A stretch of 9,159 bases of DNA, from NCBI GenBank assembly GCA_017881765.1, contig JADGQN010000170.1, positions 1 to 9,159 of the forward strand, given 5' to 3'. This DNA comes from Syntrophobacterales bacterium. GTDB taxonomy: Bacteria > Desulfobacterota > Syntrophorhabdia > Syntrophorhabdales > WCHB1-27. The notes under the pieces were generated by a model. It was not told where the DNA came from, made no database searches, and was given only the letters and a program-made list of their open reading frames with translations. Both the position numbers and the translations under genes were made by a program. Below, one piece after another: positions 1 through 6,867 of the stretch (position 1 is its first letter; the number at the start of each line of letters is the position of its first letter).

Positions 1-453
1 CGCTCCGAGGCTTCGGGCACGTATTACCACCTGGAACACGAGAAGACAAAGAAAACATTTATCGGCAATGACTGGGTCAATACGAACGATCTGTTCAAGG
101 AAGACGAAGACGGGTACTTCTGGTATGAGGGCAGGGCGGATGACCTGATAAAGGTGAGCGGAGTCTATGTTGCGCCGCTTGAAATTGAGCAGTGCCTGGA
201 AGAGCATAAGGCGATCAGGGAATGCGTGGTGCTCGGGATAAAAGACGCTGACGGCCTTGCCAAGACCAAGGCATTCATCGTGTTGAATGAAGGTTTTAAA
301 GCATCGGAAAGCCTGGCAGAGGAGTTGAGAGACCATTGCCGGAAAAATATGGCGTCGTTCAAGGCGCCCCGGTTCATACAATTTTTGAACGAACTTCCCA
401 AAACAGGTCAGGGCAAGATCGACAAAAAGCTGTTGCTGAAAGGCACTCCCTAG
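1..453 (+). CDS. Benzoate-CoA ligase-type acyl-CoA synthetase, C-terminal fragment (5' end outside the window)
   Basis: Frame 1 is open from the first base to the TAG at 451-453, giving 150 residues that are the end of an ANL-superfamily adenylate-forming enzyme. These cytoplasmic enzymes activate a carboxylic acid to its CoA thioester via an acyl-AMP. The hinge motif (A8) is visible at nt 130-189 as GRADDLIKVSGVYVAP, very like the GRSDDMLKVSGIYVSP pattern of benzoate-CoA ligases. The A10 motif is at nt 397-429 (PKTGQGKIDKK), and its GKI lysine (codon 415-417) is the usual adenylation lysine. The large N-terminal domain is missing because of the window edge, not a mutation. An internal GTG at 154 is not the start, since conserved family sequence lies upstream of it. 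The following gene begins 24 nt later, so this ligase is probably the first visible member of the operon. The exact acid (benzoate, hydroxybenzoate or another aromatic) cannot be read from this part. Confidence 0.9.
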   Translation, partial: RSEASGTYYHLEHEKTKKTFIGNDWVNTNDLFKEDEDGYFWYEGRADDLIKVSGVYVAPLEIEQCLEEHKAIRECVVLGIKDADGLAKTKAFIVLNEGFKASESLAEELRDHCRKNMASFKAPRFIQFLNELPKTGQGKIDKKLLLKGTP

Positions 454-477
454 ACAGGATCCACGGAAGGAGGGATC

Positions 478-1356
478 ATGCGTTTACCACACTTCGAGTA
501 TCTTCAACCTACGACGCTGGACGAAGCTTGCTCTTTGCTCGCTGCACATCCACAGGAAGTCTCACCCCTGGCGGGCGGCACCGACCTTTTTGTAAAGATG
601 AAGCAGCGCAGACTGGTGCCACGATACGTGGTCAACTTGAAAGGCATCTCTGGGATGGATTACATAACCTATGATGAGAATCAGGGCTTGCGCATCGGCG
701 CTCTGGCCACCATCCAGTCGCTCAAGAATTCCGTGACGGTGAAACGCCACTGCAGCATACTTGCGGCTGCTGCGGCGGTCGAAAGCTCTGTCCAGATTCG
801 CAATGTTGCAACGCTGGGAGGAAACATCGCGAATGCGTCTCCTGCTGCGGATGCCCCCCTGGCCCTGATCACGCTGGGTGCTTCGCTTCTCATTGCGAGC
901 TCCGGAGGGCAGAGGGAAGTTCTGCTTGACGACTTCTTTACGGGGCCGGGAAAAACCGTGCTCCAAGCGGGCGAGATCATCCGGGAAATACGTGTTCCTC
1001 CGCTGCCGCCGCGCACGGGAGGCGCGTACCTGAAGCACGCGGTGCGCCGGACCGATATTGCGATCGTCTCCTGCGCGGTCGTTCTCACGCTTGTCGACGA
1101 TCTGTGTAATGACGCGAGCATAGGTCTTGGCTCCGTGGGCCCCACCGCCTTCAGGGCGCGCAAGGCCGAAGGGTTGCTGAAAGGTAAGAAAATAACGGAA
1201 GATATTGCGGATATGGCCGCGCAGGCTGCCGTTGATGAGTCCCGGCCCATAGATGATATTCGCGGCTATGCCGAGTACCGCACAACGACGGTCCTCGCCA
1301 TTACCAAACAGGCTATAATGCAGGCCCTGCAGGACGCGCGTCTGGGAGGTATTTGA
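478..1356 (+). CDS. FAD-binding subunit of a XDH/CO dehydrogenase-type molybdoenzyme (CoxM/HcrB-like)
   Basis: This 292-residue protein matches the medium, FAD-binding subunit of the xanthine dehydrogenase family throughout its length. Two FAD-contact motifs are visible: AGGTDL at residues 32-37 and TLGGNIA at 112-118, followed by the family's RRTDIAIV (190-197) and RGYAEYR (262-268) segments. It should pass electrons between an iron-sulfur subunit and NAD(P) or another carrier in the cytoplasm. Known 4-hydroxybenzoyl-CoA reductase beta subunits carry an insertion with four cysteines for an extra [4Fe-4S] cluster after the GGN motif; that insertion is absent here, so it is not a canonical HcrB. 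The start has a strong ribosome-binding site, AAGGAGGG at 467-474. Its stop lies one base before the ATG of the next gene, so the two are almost certainly translationally coupled. Its partner is unusual: no XDH-type large subunit follows, but a DMSO-reductase-family protein. Confidence 0.92.
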   Translation: MRLPHFEYLQPTTLDEACSLLAAHPQEVSPLAGGTDLFVKMKQRRLVPRYVVNLKGISGMDYITYDENQGLRIGALATIQSLKNSVTVKRHCSILAAAAAVESSVQIRNVATLGGNIANASPAADAPLALITLGASLLIASSGGQREVLLDDFFTGPGKTVLQAGEIIREIRVPPLPPRTGGAYLKHAVRRTDIAIVSCAVVLTLVDDLCNDASIGLGSVGPTAFRARKAEGLLKGKKITEDIADMAAQAAVDESRPIDDIRGYAEYRTTTVLAITKQAIMQALQDARLGGI

Positions 1357-1357
1357 G

Positions 1358-3838
1358 ATGAAACAGCAGATCAAGATGAGAGTGAACGGGCAGGCATACA
1401 CCTTCGACGTGGAACCGTCGGAAACCCTGCTCGAGGTGCTTAGAGAAAACCTGAAACTGATCAAGACGAAAGAGGGGTGTGGTGTCGGCGAATGCGGCAG
1501 TTGCGCAGTCATCATGAACAAGAAGGCGGTCAACTCGTGCCTCGTGCTTGCGGTTGACGCCGATGGGAAGGATATCCTGACCGCGGAAGGCATGGCCGAG
1601 GATATGGAATACCATCCTTTCAACGAAGCCCTGATCGGCCAGGGCTCGACACGCGTCAGTTTCGAGCCTCCGGGAAGCAGGTCCCAGCAGGAGTTCTTCA
1701 CCTTCTGTCACGTCTGCCCCGGCCATTGCAGCATCAAGGCAACCGTGGAGGACGGGAAGGTCGTCGATATAGTTCCGGATAAGGAGAGTGGGCTGCCGAA
1801 CGAACTCTGTCCCGTGAAGAAAGGACGATTCTCTATTCCTGAAGTCCTCCATCATCCGGATCGCCTCAAATACCCGCAGAAGAGGGTAGGGGCCCGCGGG
1901 GAAGGCAAGTGGGAGCGGATCTCGTGGGATGAGGCCCTCGACACGATCGCGAAGAAACTTCTCTCCCTGAAGAAAGAGTACGGTCCGGAATCGGTTGCAT
2001 TCGGCCTCGGAGAACCGAAAGGCCTGGAGTTTGCTTTTGCGCAGCGGTTCGCCACCGCTTTTGGTACACCCAACGTGGTGACGCCTGGATGGTGCTGCGG
2101 TATCCCATCCGGCATGGCCTCGGCGCTAACCTACGGCTGGAACTGCGTGCCCGATGAAGAGCACCCGCCGCGTCTCATGGTACTCTGGGCGATAAATAAC
2201 AATCACACGAGCGGTGGGATACGCAGGGAAACCTTTGAAAGGAATCTTGACAGCGGCGCCAAGCTGATCGTCGTCGATCCCAGGAAGATCGATGTGGCAT
2301 CAATAGCGGACCTGTGGGTGAGGCCGAGACCGAACAGCGACGGTGCGCTCGCCATGGGGCTGCTCAAGGTGATTGTTGAAGAAAAGCTCTACGACAAAGA
2401 GTTTGTCGATGCATGGTGCGACGGCTTCGATCTTCTAGAGACTGAGCTCAAGACCTTCTCCCTGAAGGACGTGGAAGAGGTCACATGGGTGCCGGAGAAG
2501 ATCCTGCGCGATTTCGCCCGGCTTTATGCTTCAACCAAGCCGGCCACGATTCAGTGGGGGAATGCGCTCGATACGTCGGCGATCGCTTTCCCGGGCGCCA
2601 AGGCTGTTGCCATCTTGCGGGCCATAACAGGCAACCTGAATGTGCCGGGAGGCGAGATGTTTCTGACGCCTGCGCCATTTTTGAGGCCGGGCAAATTCTT
2701 CCTGTTGAGCAAATTCCCGCGTGACAGGGAAAAGGCGGTAGGCGGGGAGTTTAAACTGGCAATCCGGTCGGCCTTTGTGCCTCCTCACGCCTTCATAGAC
2801 TCGGTCCTGACGGGAGAGCCTTACCGGATCAAGGCTGCGCTCTTCCTTCTCACCAATCCGATACTGAGTTACCCGGATTCAAAAAAGACATACGAGGCGT
2901 TCGAGAAGATTGAGTTCTGCGTCGTTTCGGAGCTCTTTATGACGCCGACGGCTGCCATGGCCGACATACTGCTTCCCGCGTCGTGGGGCATGGAACACGA
3001 AGAACTGGGCTACTGGCCGGGATGGTACGAAGAGATCCGTGCCTATCCGAAACTCGTCGATCCTCCGGGAGAAGCGTGGGCAGATACGAAGTGGTTGAAC
3101 GAGCTTGCCAAGAGAGTGGGCCTCGGCAAGTACTTCTGGGAGAGCGATGAGGAGGCCCTTGACGAGTGGCTCAAGCCGAGCGGTTTTACCTATGAAGAAA
3201 TGAAGCGCAAAAGGGTGCTCCACTCAAAAAGAGATTACAAGAAGCATGACTACAGGACGCCGACAGGCAAAGTGGAAATATATTCAAAGAACGCAGCCGA
3301 TTTCGGCTACAAGCCGATGCCTTACTGGAAAGAGGTAAGCAGCTTGCGGCCACTCACCGATGAGTATCCGCTTCTGATGGCAAACGCAAAAGAGGATGTC
3401 TACATGCTTACCGGCTACAAGCAGGTCGCATCTCTGCGCAGCATGAAACCCGAGCCGATTGTGGAGATGCATCCCGAGACCGCCGGGAAGCTGGGTCTCA
3501 AAGAAGGGGAGATGGTCCACATCGAAACAGATAAAGGCAGAATAGTGCAAAGGCTTGCCCTGGACGACGCGCTCGATCCACGTATTGTCGTAACCTCTTT
3601 CGGATGGTGGTTCCCCGAAGACCACACCGGCGTTTTCGGCTGGGATAAGTCGAACATCAACGTCCTGACGCGAAGCGAGCCGCCCTACGACCCGGGCATC
3701 GGCACGAGTGATCTGCGCGGCATACCGTGCAGGGTCTATAGTGCCAATTTGCATTCAAGCGGACGACCCAGCCTTCGGCCGGGTACCCCGGGCGGCAGCG
3801 AGGAGCCCCACCCGCCAGCGGATACCCGGGCGTACTAG
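1358..3838 (+). CDS. Fusion oxidoreductase: XDH-type [2Fe-2S] domain joined to a DMSO-reductase-family Mo/W-pterin catalytic domain
   Basis: The 826-residue protein has two unrelated modules. Residues 1 to about 85 are a plant-type ferredoxin domain of the XDH/CoxS kind, with cluster ligands C41, C46, C49 and C61 in the CGVGECGSCAV pattern. The second [2Fe-2S] helical domain that normally follows in XDH small subunits is absent. After a linker comes a DMSO-reductase-family catalytic subunit, with a [4Fe-4S] site at C117, C120, C124 and C151 followed by CPVKKG. Adjacent cysteines C246/C247 (GWCCGIP) include the likely metal ligand, and the C-terminal pterin-binding domain spans about residues 665-793. 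No Tat or Sec signal is visible, so it is probably cytoplasmic. A ribosome-binding site, GGGAGG (1344-1349), precedes the ATG. Residues from about 795 are encoded by a repeat element and look non-native. Electrons probably pass between the pterin and the FAD subunit through both clusters. Substrate and direction are unknown; an aromatic acid or its CoA ester is inferred from the ligase, and a formate-dehydrogenase-like role is an alternative. Confidence 0.9.
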   Translation: MKQQIKMRVNGQAYTFDVEPSETLLEVLRENLKLIKTKEGCGVGECGSCAVIMNKKAVNSCLVLAVDADGKDILTAEGMAEDMEYHPFNEALIGQGSTRVSFEPPGSRSQQEFFTFCHVCPGHCSIKATVEDGKVVDIVPDKESGLPNELCPVKKGRFSIPEVLHHPDRLKYPQKRVGARGEGKWERISWDEALDTIAKKLLSLKKEYGPESVAFGLGEPKGLEFAFAQRFATAFGTPNVVTPGWCCGIPSGMASALTYGWNCVPDEEHPPRLMVLWAINNNHTSGGIRRETFERNLDSGAKLIVVDPRKIDVASIADLWVRPRPNSDGALAMGLLKVIVEEKLYDKEFVDAWCDGFDLLETELKTFSLKDVEEVTWVPEKILRDFARLYASTKPATIQWGNALDTSAIAFPGAKAVAILRAITGNLNVPGGEMFLTPAPFLRPGKFFLLSKFPRDREKAVGGEFKLAIRSAFVPPHAFIDSVLTGEPYRIKAALFLLTNPILSYPDSKKTYEAFEKIEFCVVSELFMTPTAAMADILLPASWGMEHEELGYWPGWYEEIRAYPKLVDPPGEAWADTKWLNELAKRVGLGKYFWESDEEALDEWLKPSGFTYEEMKRKRVLHSKRDYKKHDYRTPTGKVEIYSKNAADFGYKPMPYWKEVSSLRPLTDEYPLLMANAKEDVYMLTGYKQVASLRSMKPEPIVEMHPETAGKLGLKEGEMVHIETDKGRIVQRLALDDALDPRIVVTSFGWWFPEDHTGVFGWDKSNINVLTRSEPPYDPGIGTSDLRGIPCRVYSANLHSSGRPSLRPGTPGGSEEPHPPADTRAY

Positions 3839-3900
3839 AAGTACGTCGAGGAGAGCGACCGAGCGACAACGAAGGTATACACATGAAGGCAAATCGGCAC
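3741..3900 (-). repeat. Dispersed inverted-repeat element, copy 1 (160 bp)
   Basis: The ends are GTGCCAATTTGCATTCA (3741-3757) and its near reverse complement (3884-3900), matching at 15 of 17 positions. Read on the minus strand, it shares the core GTATACCTTCGTTG (3867-3880), the TCTCCTCGACGTAC block and the GCTCCTCGCTGCCGCC block with the copy at 6999-7126. An apical hairpin GTACT-TCT-AGTAC lies at 3832-3844. In element orientation one arm difference becomes a G-T wobble and the other is the C-T mismatch seen in all copies. It is about 32 bp longer than the other copies because of two GC-rich insertions. It fills the gap between two convergent genes, overlaps the end of the upstream CDS, and starts 4 nt past the stop of the TctC gene it follows in sense. 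No clear target-site duplication is visible. Confidence 0.85.
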
Positions 3901-3904
3901 AAGG

Positions 3905-4885
3905 CTACTTGATGAGGCCTTGCTCCTTGAGTAGCCTGGCAAAGGCATTATAGTTGTATGCGACGTACTCGTCGAGTTCTTTACCGTTTCTGTAGAAGAT
4001 GGTGAAGCGGAGGTCCTTCATTCCCTTGATGAAGGCAGGCTCTTTCATCGCCTTGCTGTATGCATCGTCGAGTTTCCTGACGATTTCGTCGGGCAAGCCC
4101 TTCGGCCCTGCGACATTGAGAAATGTGGGTGCCGGCACGTCATACCCCAGATCTTTCAGGATCGGTACGTCAGGGTAATAGGGCGAACGTTTTTCCGCGA
4201 TCAGCATGATGAGTCTTATCTCTCCGGATTCGATAAGAGGATAATTAAAGTCGCCGGTTCCGACCATGACGTGGCCGCCGAGAAGTGCAACCTGCGTTTC
4301 AGGGGAGCCTTTGAACGGGATGTGGGTGAACTGTACCTTTTCCCCCCTGGCGATCTGCTCCAGCGCAAGGTGGCCAAAGCTGCCCACCCCCGCGCTCCCG
4401 TAGGTGAGTTTTTTCGGGTTCTGACGGGCGTATGCAACGATGTCCTTCCAGCTCTTAAAAGGCGAGTCCCCCTTAACGGTGATTGCGATATTGATAATGC
4501 CGAACTGCATGATCTCCCTCAAGTCGTTGACAGGATGGAAGGGAACTTTTTCAGTCAAAGGAGGAACAAACATGCCCGGGTGGCCCGCGTAGCCGATGGT
4601 GTAGCCGTCGGGCTTCGAACTGGCAATGGCCGCGATGCCCACCGTGAATGAGCCGCCTGTCTTGTTAATCACAACTATCGGCTGACCGAGAAATTTTTCG
4701 GCTTCCTTTGAAATCATGCGGAAGCAAAGGTCGCTTGAGGCGCCTGCCGGCACGGGGTTGATGAACGTAATTGGATGGCTCGGGAATTTGGCATCCGTCT
4801 GCTGGGCGTGTGCTGCGAGCGGAAGGAGAGAGAAAGCAGCAATGCAAACGAATAGAAATGTTACCTTCACATGTGAACCTCGCAT
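3905..4885 (-). CDS. Tripartite tricarboxylate transporter substrate-binding protein (TctC/Bug family)
   Basis: The 326-residue protein is a periplasmic solute-binding protein of the TctC/Bug family, which captures carboxylates or aromatic acids for a TctAB membrane transporter. A Sec signal peptide is clear: a basic start (MRGSHVK), a hydrophobic core and an AHA cleavage site near residue 27. Mature family landmarks follow: PVPAGASSD (44-52) for ligand carboxylate binding, the NKTGGS segment (74-79) and KPDGYTIGYA (91-100). The open frame continues upstream to 5074, but the ATG at 4885 is chosen because it has an almost perfect ribosome-binding site and the signal peptide begins there. No TctA or TctB gene lies in the window, so it is an orphan binding protein, as is common for this family. 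It diverges from the amidohydrolase at 5233, suggesting that both serve the same substrate; that link is inferred. Confidence 0.93.
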   Translation of the reverse strand: MRGSHVKVTFLFVCIAAFSLLPLAAHAQQTDAKFPSHPITFINPVPAGASSDLCFRMISKEAEKFLGQPIVVINKTGGSFTVGIAAIASSKPDGYTIGYAGHPGMFVPPLTEKVPFHPVNDLREIMQFGIINIAITVKGDSPFKSWKDIVAYARQNPKKLTYGSAGVGSFGHLALEQIARGEKVQFTHIPFKGSPETQVALLGGHVMVGTGDFNYPLIESGEIRLIMLIAEKRSPYYPDVPILKDLGYDVPAPTFLNVAGPKGLPDEIVRKLDDAYSKAMKEPAFIKGMKDLRFTIFYRNGKELDEYVAYNYNAFARLLKEQGLIK

Positions 4886-5072
4886 AGGTACCTCCTTACG
4901 GTCTTCTCTCGCTTCCAGAGGAATAACTCTCCTCGACGTAAATGGCCTGAATGGCTTATCGCCCCCTTGGCACCTTCTCTTGTTTTTTCGGCGCCACATC
5001 CACGACACTGCTGATGACGATGGCCCCGTTCTACTCCCCAGGTCGGGCGCTCTTTTCCTGTAATGCTTTGTC
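4886..5072 (-). other. Long 5' leader of the TctC gene
   Basis: If the minus-strand promoter at 5073-5101 is used, the TctC mRNA has a leader of roughly 180 nt. I see no coding sequence that I trust and no recognisable riboswitch. A small hairpin GAGGA-N7-TCCTC sits at 4918-4934. A 14-base stretch at 4927-4940 (CTCTCCTCGACGTA on +) is identical to part of the dispersed-repeat core and may be a remnant of such an element. Confidence 0.35.
4890..4898 (-). promoter_or_regulatory. Strong ribosome-binding site that fixes the TctC start
   Basis: On the minus strand this reads TAAGGAGGT, a near-perfect complement of the 16S rRNA 3' end, four bases before the ATG at 4885. It decides the start against the longer open frame reaching 5074, whose N-terminal 63 residues are basic and unlike a signal peptide. 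Confidence 0.85.
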
Positions 5073-5101
5073 ATTATACCGACCGGTATGTATTGTGTAC
5101 A
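5073..5101 (-). promoter_or_regulatory. Sigma-70-type promoter for the TctC gene
   Basis: On the minus strand a perfect -10 TATAAT (5073-5078) is preceded by 17 nt and a -35-like TGTACA (5096-5101, four of six consensus bases). A TetR-type palindrome lies in the spacer, so a bound repressor would block polymerase. Confidence 0.55.
5076..5089. promoter_or_regulatory. Candidate TetR-family operator
   Basis: ATACCGACCGGTAT is a near-palindrome (12 of 14 positions symmetric) of the ACCGACCGGT type bound by many TetR-family repressors of acyl-CoA and aromatic metabolism. It overlaps the -10 and spacer of the TctC promoter and lies 33 bp upstream of the -35 of the divergent promoter, so one regulator could control both. 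No regulator gene lies in the window. Confidence 0.55.
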
Positions 5102-5122
5102 CCTTATCCAGACCCGCGAAGC

Positions 5123-5151
5123 TTGTCAAGGGCTTTCTTAGCGGGTAAAAT
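5123..5151 (+). promoter_or_regulatory. Sigma-70-type promoter for the amidohydrolase gene
   Basis: TTGTCA (5123-5128), a 17-nt spacer and TAAAAT (5146-5151) each match five of six consensus bases. Transcription would begin near 5158, about 75 nt before the ATG at 5233. Confidence 0.6.
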
Positions 5152-5232
5152 AGGGCGTGCGAGGCGAGCGCGCAATCGATGTATGATTAAGTAATGAGAG
5201 ATGCAAGCCGTCACGGGATTTGAGGAGGGTTC

Positions 5233-6234
5233 ATGAAGATCGATGTCTTCAGTCACATTTTACCACGTAGCTATTATGACATGATAATGAAACTCGACCC
5301 ACGGGGTCGTGACATGACAAGCCAGATCAGGGGAGTCTCGGCTTTAGTCGACATCGACGAACGTTTCAGAGCGATGGATCAATTTCATGAGTACACGCAG
5401 ATCATAAGCCTCGTGACTCCGCCGATCGAATCCTATGGAAGTCTGGCAACCGACATGGCAAGGCTGGCCAATGACGGTATGGCCGAACTGGTGAGCAGAT
5501 TTCCCGAGCGCTTTCCAGGATTCGTCGCTTCATTGCCGATGAATGACCCTGATGGCCTCCTCATCGAGGCCAGACGCGCGGTGAATGAACTCGGGGCCGT
5601 GGGCGTGCAGGTATTCACCAATGTGTCGGGACACGCTCTCGACAGGCCTGAGACTATGGCGCTCTTCGACATGATGGCCGAGCTTGACAGGCCCATCTGG
5701 CTGCATCCGGTTCGCGGCGCAGACTTCTCCGATTACCAGAAAGAGCCAAAGAGCCGGTACGAGGTCTGGTGGGCGTTCGGCTGGCCATACGAGACAAGTG
5801 TTGCCATGGCTCATCTCGTTTTCTCCGGCCTTTTCGACCGTCACCCCGGTATCAAGATCATTACCCACCACATGGGAGGCATCGTGCCCTACCTCGAAGG
5901 GAAGGTAGGCGCCGGCTTTGACTACCTGGGCACACGAACAACTGACGAAGATTACAAGTCACTCCTGAAAAAACTGCAAAAAAGGCCCATCGATTACTTT
6001 CGCATGTTCTATGCGGACACCGCCCTTTTCGGCGCGCGAGCGGCTACTCTGTGCGGCCTTGACTTTTTCGGGGTGAGTCATACGCTCTTTGGGACTGATG
6101 CTCCTTTTGGTCCCGAAGGCAAATGGGGCTACACCAAGTGGACAATCGATATTTTAGATAACCTGGATATCACACCGAAGGAACGCGAAGAGATTTACGA
6201 AGGCAATATTAAGCGGCTTATCGGGTTACCATAG
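5233..6234 (+). CDS. Amidohydrolase-2 family protein (ACMSD-like decarboxylase or hydrolase)
   Basis: This 333-residue protein belongs to the amidohydrolase-2/ACMSD group: cytoplasmic TIM-barrel enzymes using one divalent metal, often to decarboxylate aromatic or muconate-type acids without a redox cofactor. Visible landmarks are WLHP (H158), ITHHMGG (H212/H213) and LFGTDAPF (D289), matching the family's conserved histidines and catalytic aspartate. The N-terminal motif reads IDVFSHILP: the second histidine (H8) is present, but the first of the usual H-x-H pair is F6, a deviation that may change metal binding. Length is normal. The start has an AGGAGGG ribosome-binding site at 5223-5229. It is expressed divergently from the TctC binding protein and is followed after 105 nt by the DUF2284 gene on the same strand. 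Family assignment is firm; decarboxylation is an inference and hydrolysis is equally possible. Confidence 0.9.
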   Translation: MKIDVFSHILPRSYYDMIMKLDPRGRDMTSQIRGVSALVDIDERFRAMDQFHEYTQIISLVTPPIESYGSLATDMARLANDGMAELVSRFPERFPGFVASLPMNDPDGLLIEARRAVNELGAVGVQVFTNVSGHALDRPETMALFDMMAELDRPIWLHPVRGADFSDYQKEPKSRYEVWWAFGWPYETSVAMAHLVFSGLFDRHPGIKIITHHMGGIVPYLEGKVGAGFDYLGTRTTDEDYKSLLKKLQKRPIDYFRMFYADTALFGARAATLCGLDFFGVSHTLFGTDAPFGPEGKWGYTKWTIDILDNLDITPKEREEIYEGNIKRLIGLP

Positions 6235-6339
6235 GAGCCGGTTCCCCCGCTGCACTTTCCAAACGTCCGGACCGGAAGTAGAATAGGAGAAGCGGCCGCA
6301 CAGAATGGCCGAGCTGATAATACGTCGCGGAGGCAGACG

Positions 6340-6867
6340 ATGAATAGAGCCAAGCAGTTCGCACCGTACCTGAAGATGGCCCTGAAAAAGGGGATCGATC
6401 ATGCGGTTGTCGTGGAGACTTCCCGCGTCGTTACCGCACCATGGGTCCGGATGAAGTGTCAATTTGGCTGTGCCGGATATGGTGAGAGTCTCTGCTGCCC
6501 GCCCAGGACGCCGACGCCCGACGAGATGAGGAAAATACTCGATTCTTACACCTTCGGGATCCTGCTCCGCCGGCAGATCAAGAAAGGGGGCAAGGCAGTG
6601 GAACGCCTCAGCGAAACTGCCGTGGACATTGAGCGGGCGCTGTTTCTGGAAGGGTATTACAAGGCATGGACGCTGGGCGCCGGGCCGTGCGGTGGGTGCA
6701 AGACCTGTAACATGAAAGCATGCCTTCACCCGGACAGGGCCAGGCCTTCGATGGAGGCCTGCGGCATAGATGTGTACGCCACAGTGCGAGCGTACGATCT
6801 GCCTATCCAGGTGGTGAGAGAGCGCACGGACGTACGAAATTTCTACGCCCTCGTCCTCATCGAGTAA
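6340..6867 (+). CDS. DUF2284 cysteine-rich putative metal-binding protein
   Basis: The 175-residue protein resembles the DUF2284 family of predicted metal-binding proteins found mainly in anaerobes; no biochemical role is established that I know of. Nine cysteines occur in two groups. The first is C40, C44, C52 and C53, in a pattern ending CCPPRTPTP. The second is C117, C120, C123 and C128, spaced like a ferredoxin-type [4Fe-4S] site (C-x2-C-x2-C-x4-C), with C141 following. One or two iron-sulfur clusters are plausible. There is no signal peptide or membrane segment. A CGGAGG ribosome-binding site at 6328-6333 supports the ATG. It lies 105 nt after the amidohydrolase and is probably co-transcribed with it. 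The last base of its TAA stop is also the first base of the inverted-repeat element that follows. Confidence 0.85.
   Translation: MNRAKQFAPYLKMALKKGIDHAVVVETSRVVTAPWVRMKCQFGCAGYGESLCCPPRTPTPDEMRKILDSYTFGILLRRQIKKGGKAVERLSETAVDIERALFLEGYYKAWTLGAGPCGGCKTCNMKACLHPDRARPSMEACGIDVYATVRAYDLPIQVVRERTDVRNFYALVLIE

Noticed and set aside
562..1701. A 379-codon open frame on the minus strand opposite the FAD subunit and the start of the fusion gene
   Set aside because: It is antisense to two convincing family members, has no recognisable domain and crosses their boundary; it is a coding shadow.
478..3838. A canonical 4-hydroxybenzoyl-CoA reductase (HcrABC)
   Set aside because: There is no XDH-type large subunit, the FAD subunit lacks the four-cysteine insertion, and the catalytic domain belongs to the DMSO-reductase family.
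4271..4651. A 126-codon plus-strand open frame inside the TctC gene
   Set aside because: It is antisense to a well-supported gene and has no family resemblance or ribosome-binding site that I can see.
4886..5074. A 63-residue N-terminal extension of the TctC protein
   Set aside because: The extension is basic and non-conserved in appearance, lies before a strong ribosome-binding site, and would bury the signal peptide.
6235..6339. A terminator between the amidohydrolase and DUF2284 genes
   Set aside because: Only short palindromes such as GTCCGGAC occur and there is no T tract, so cotranscription is the simpler reading.
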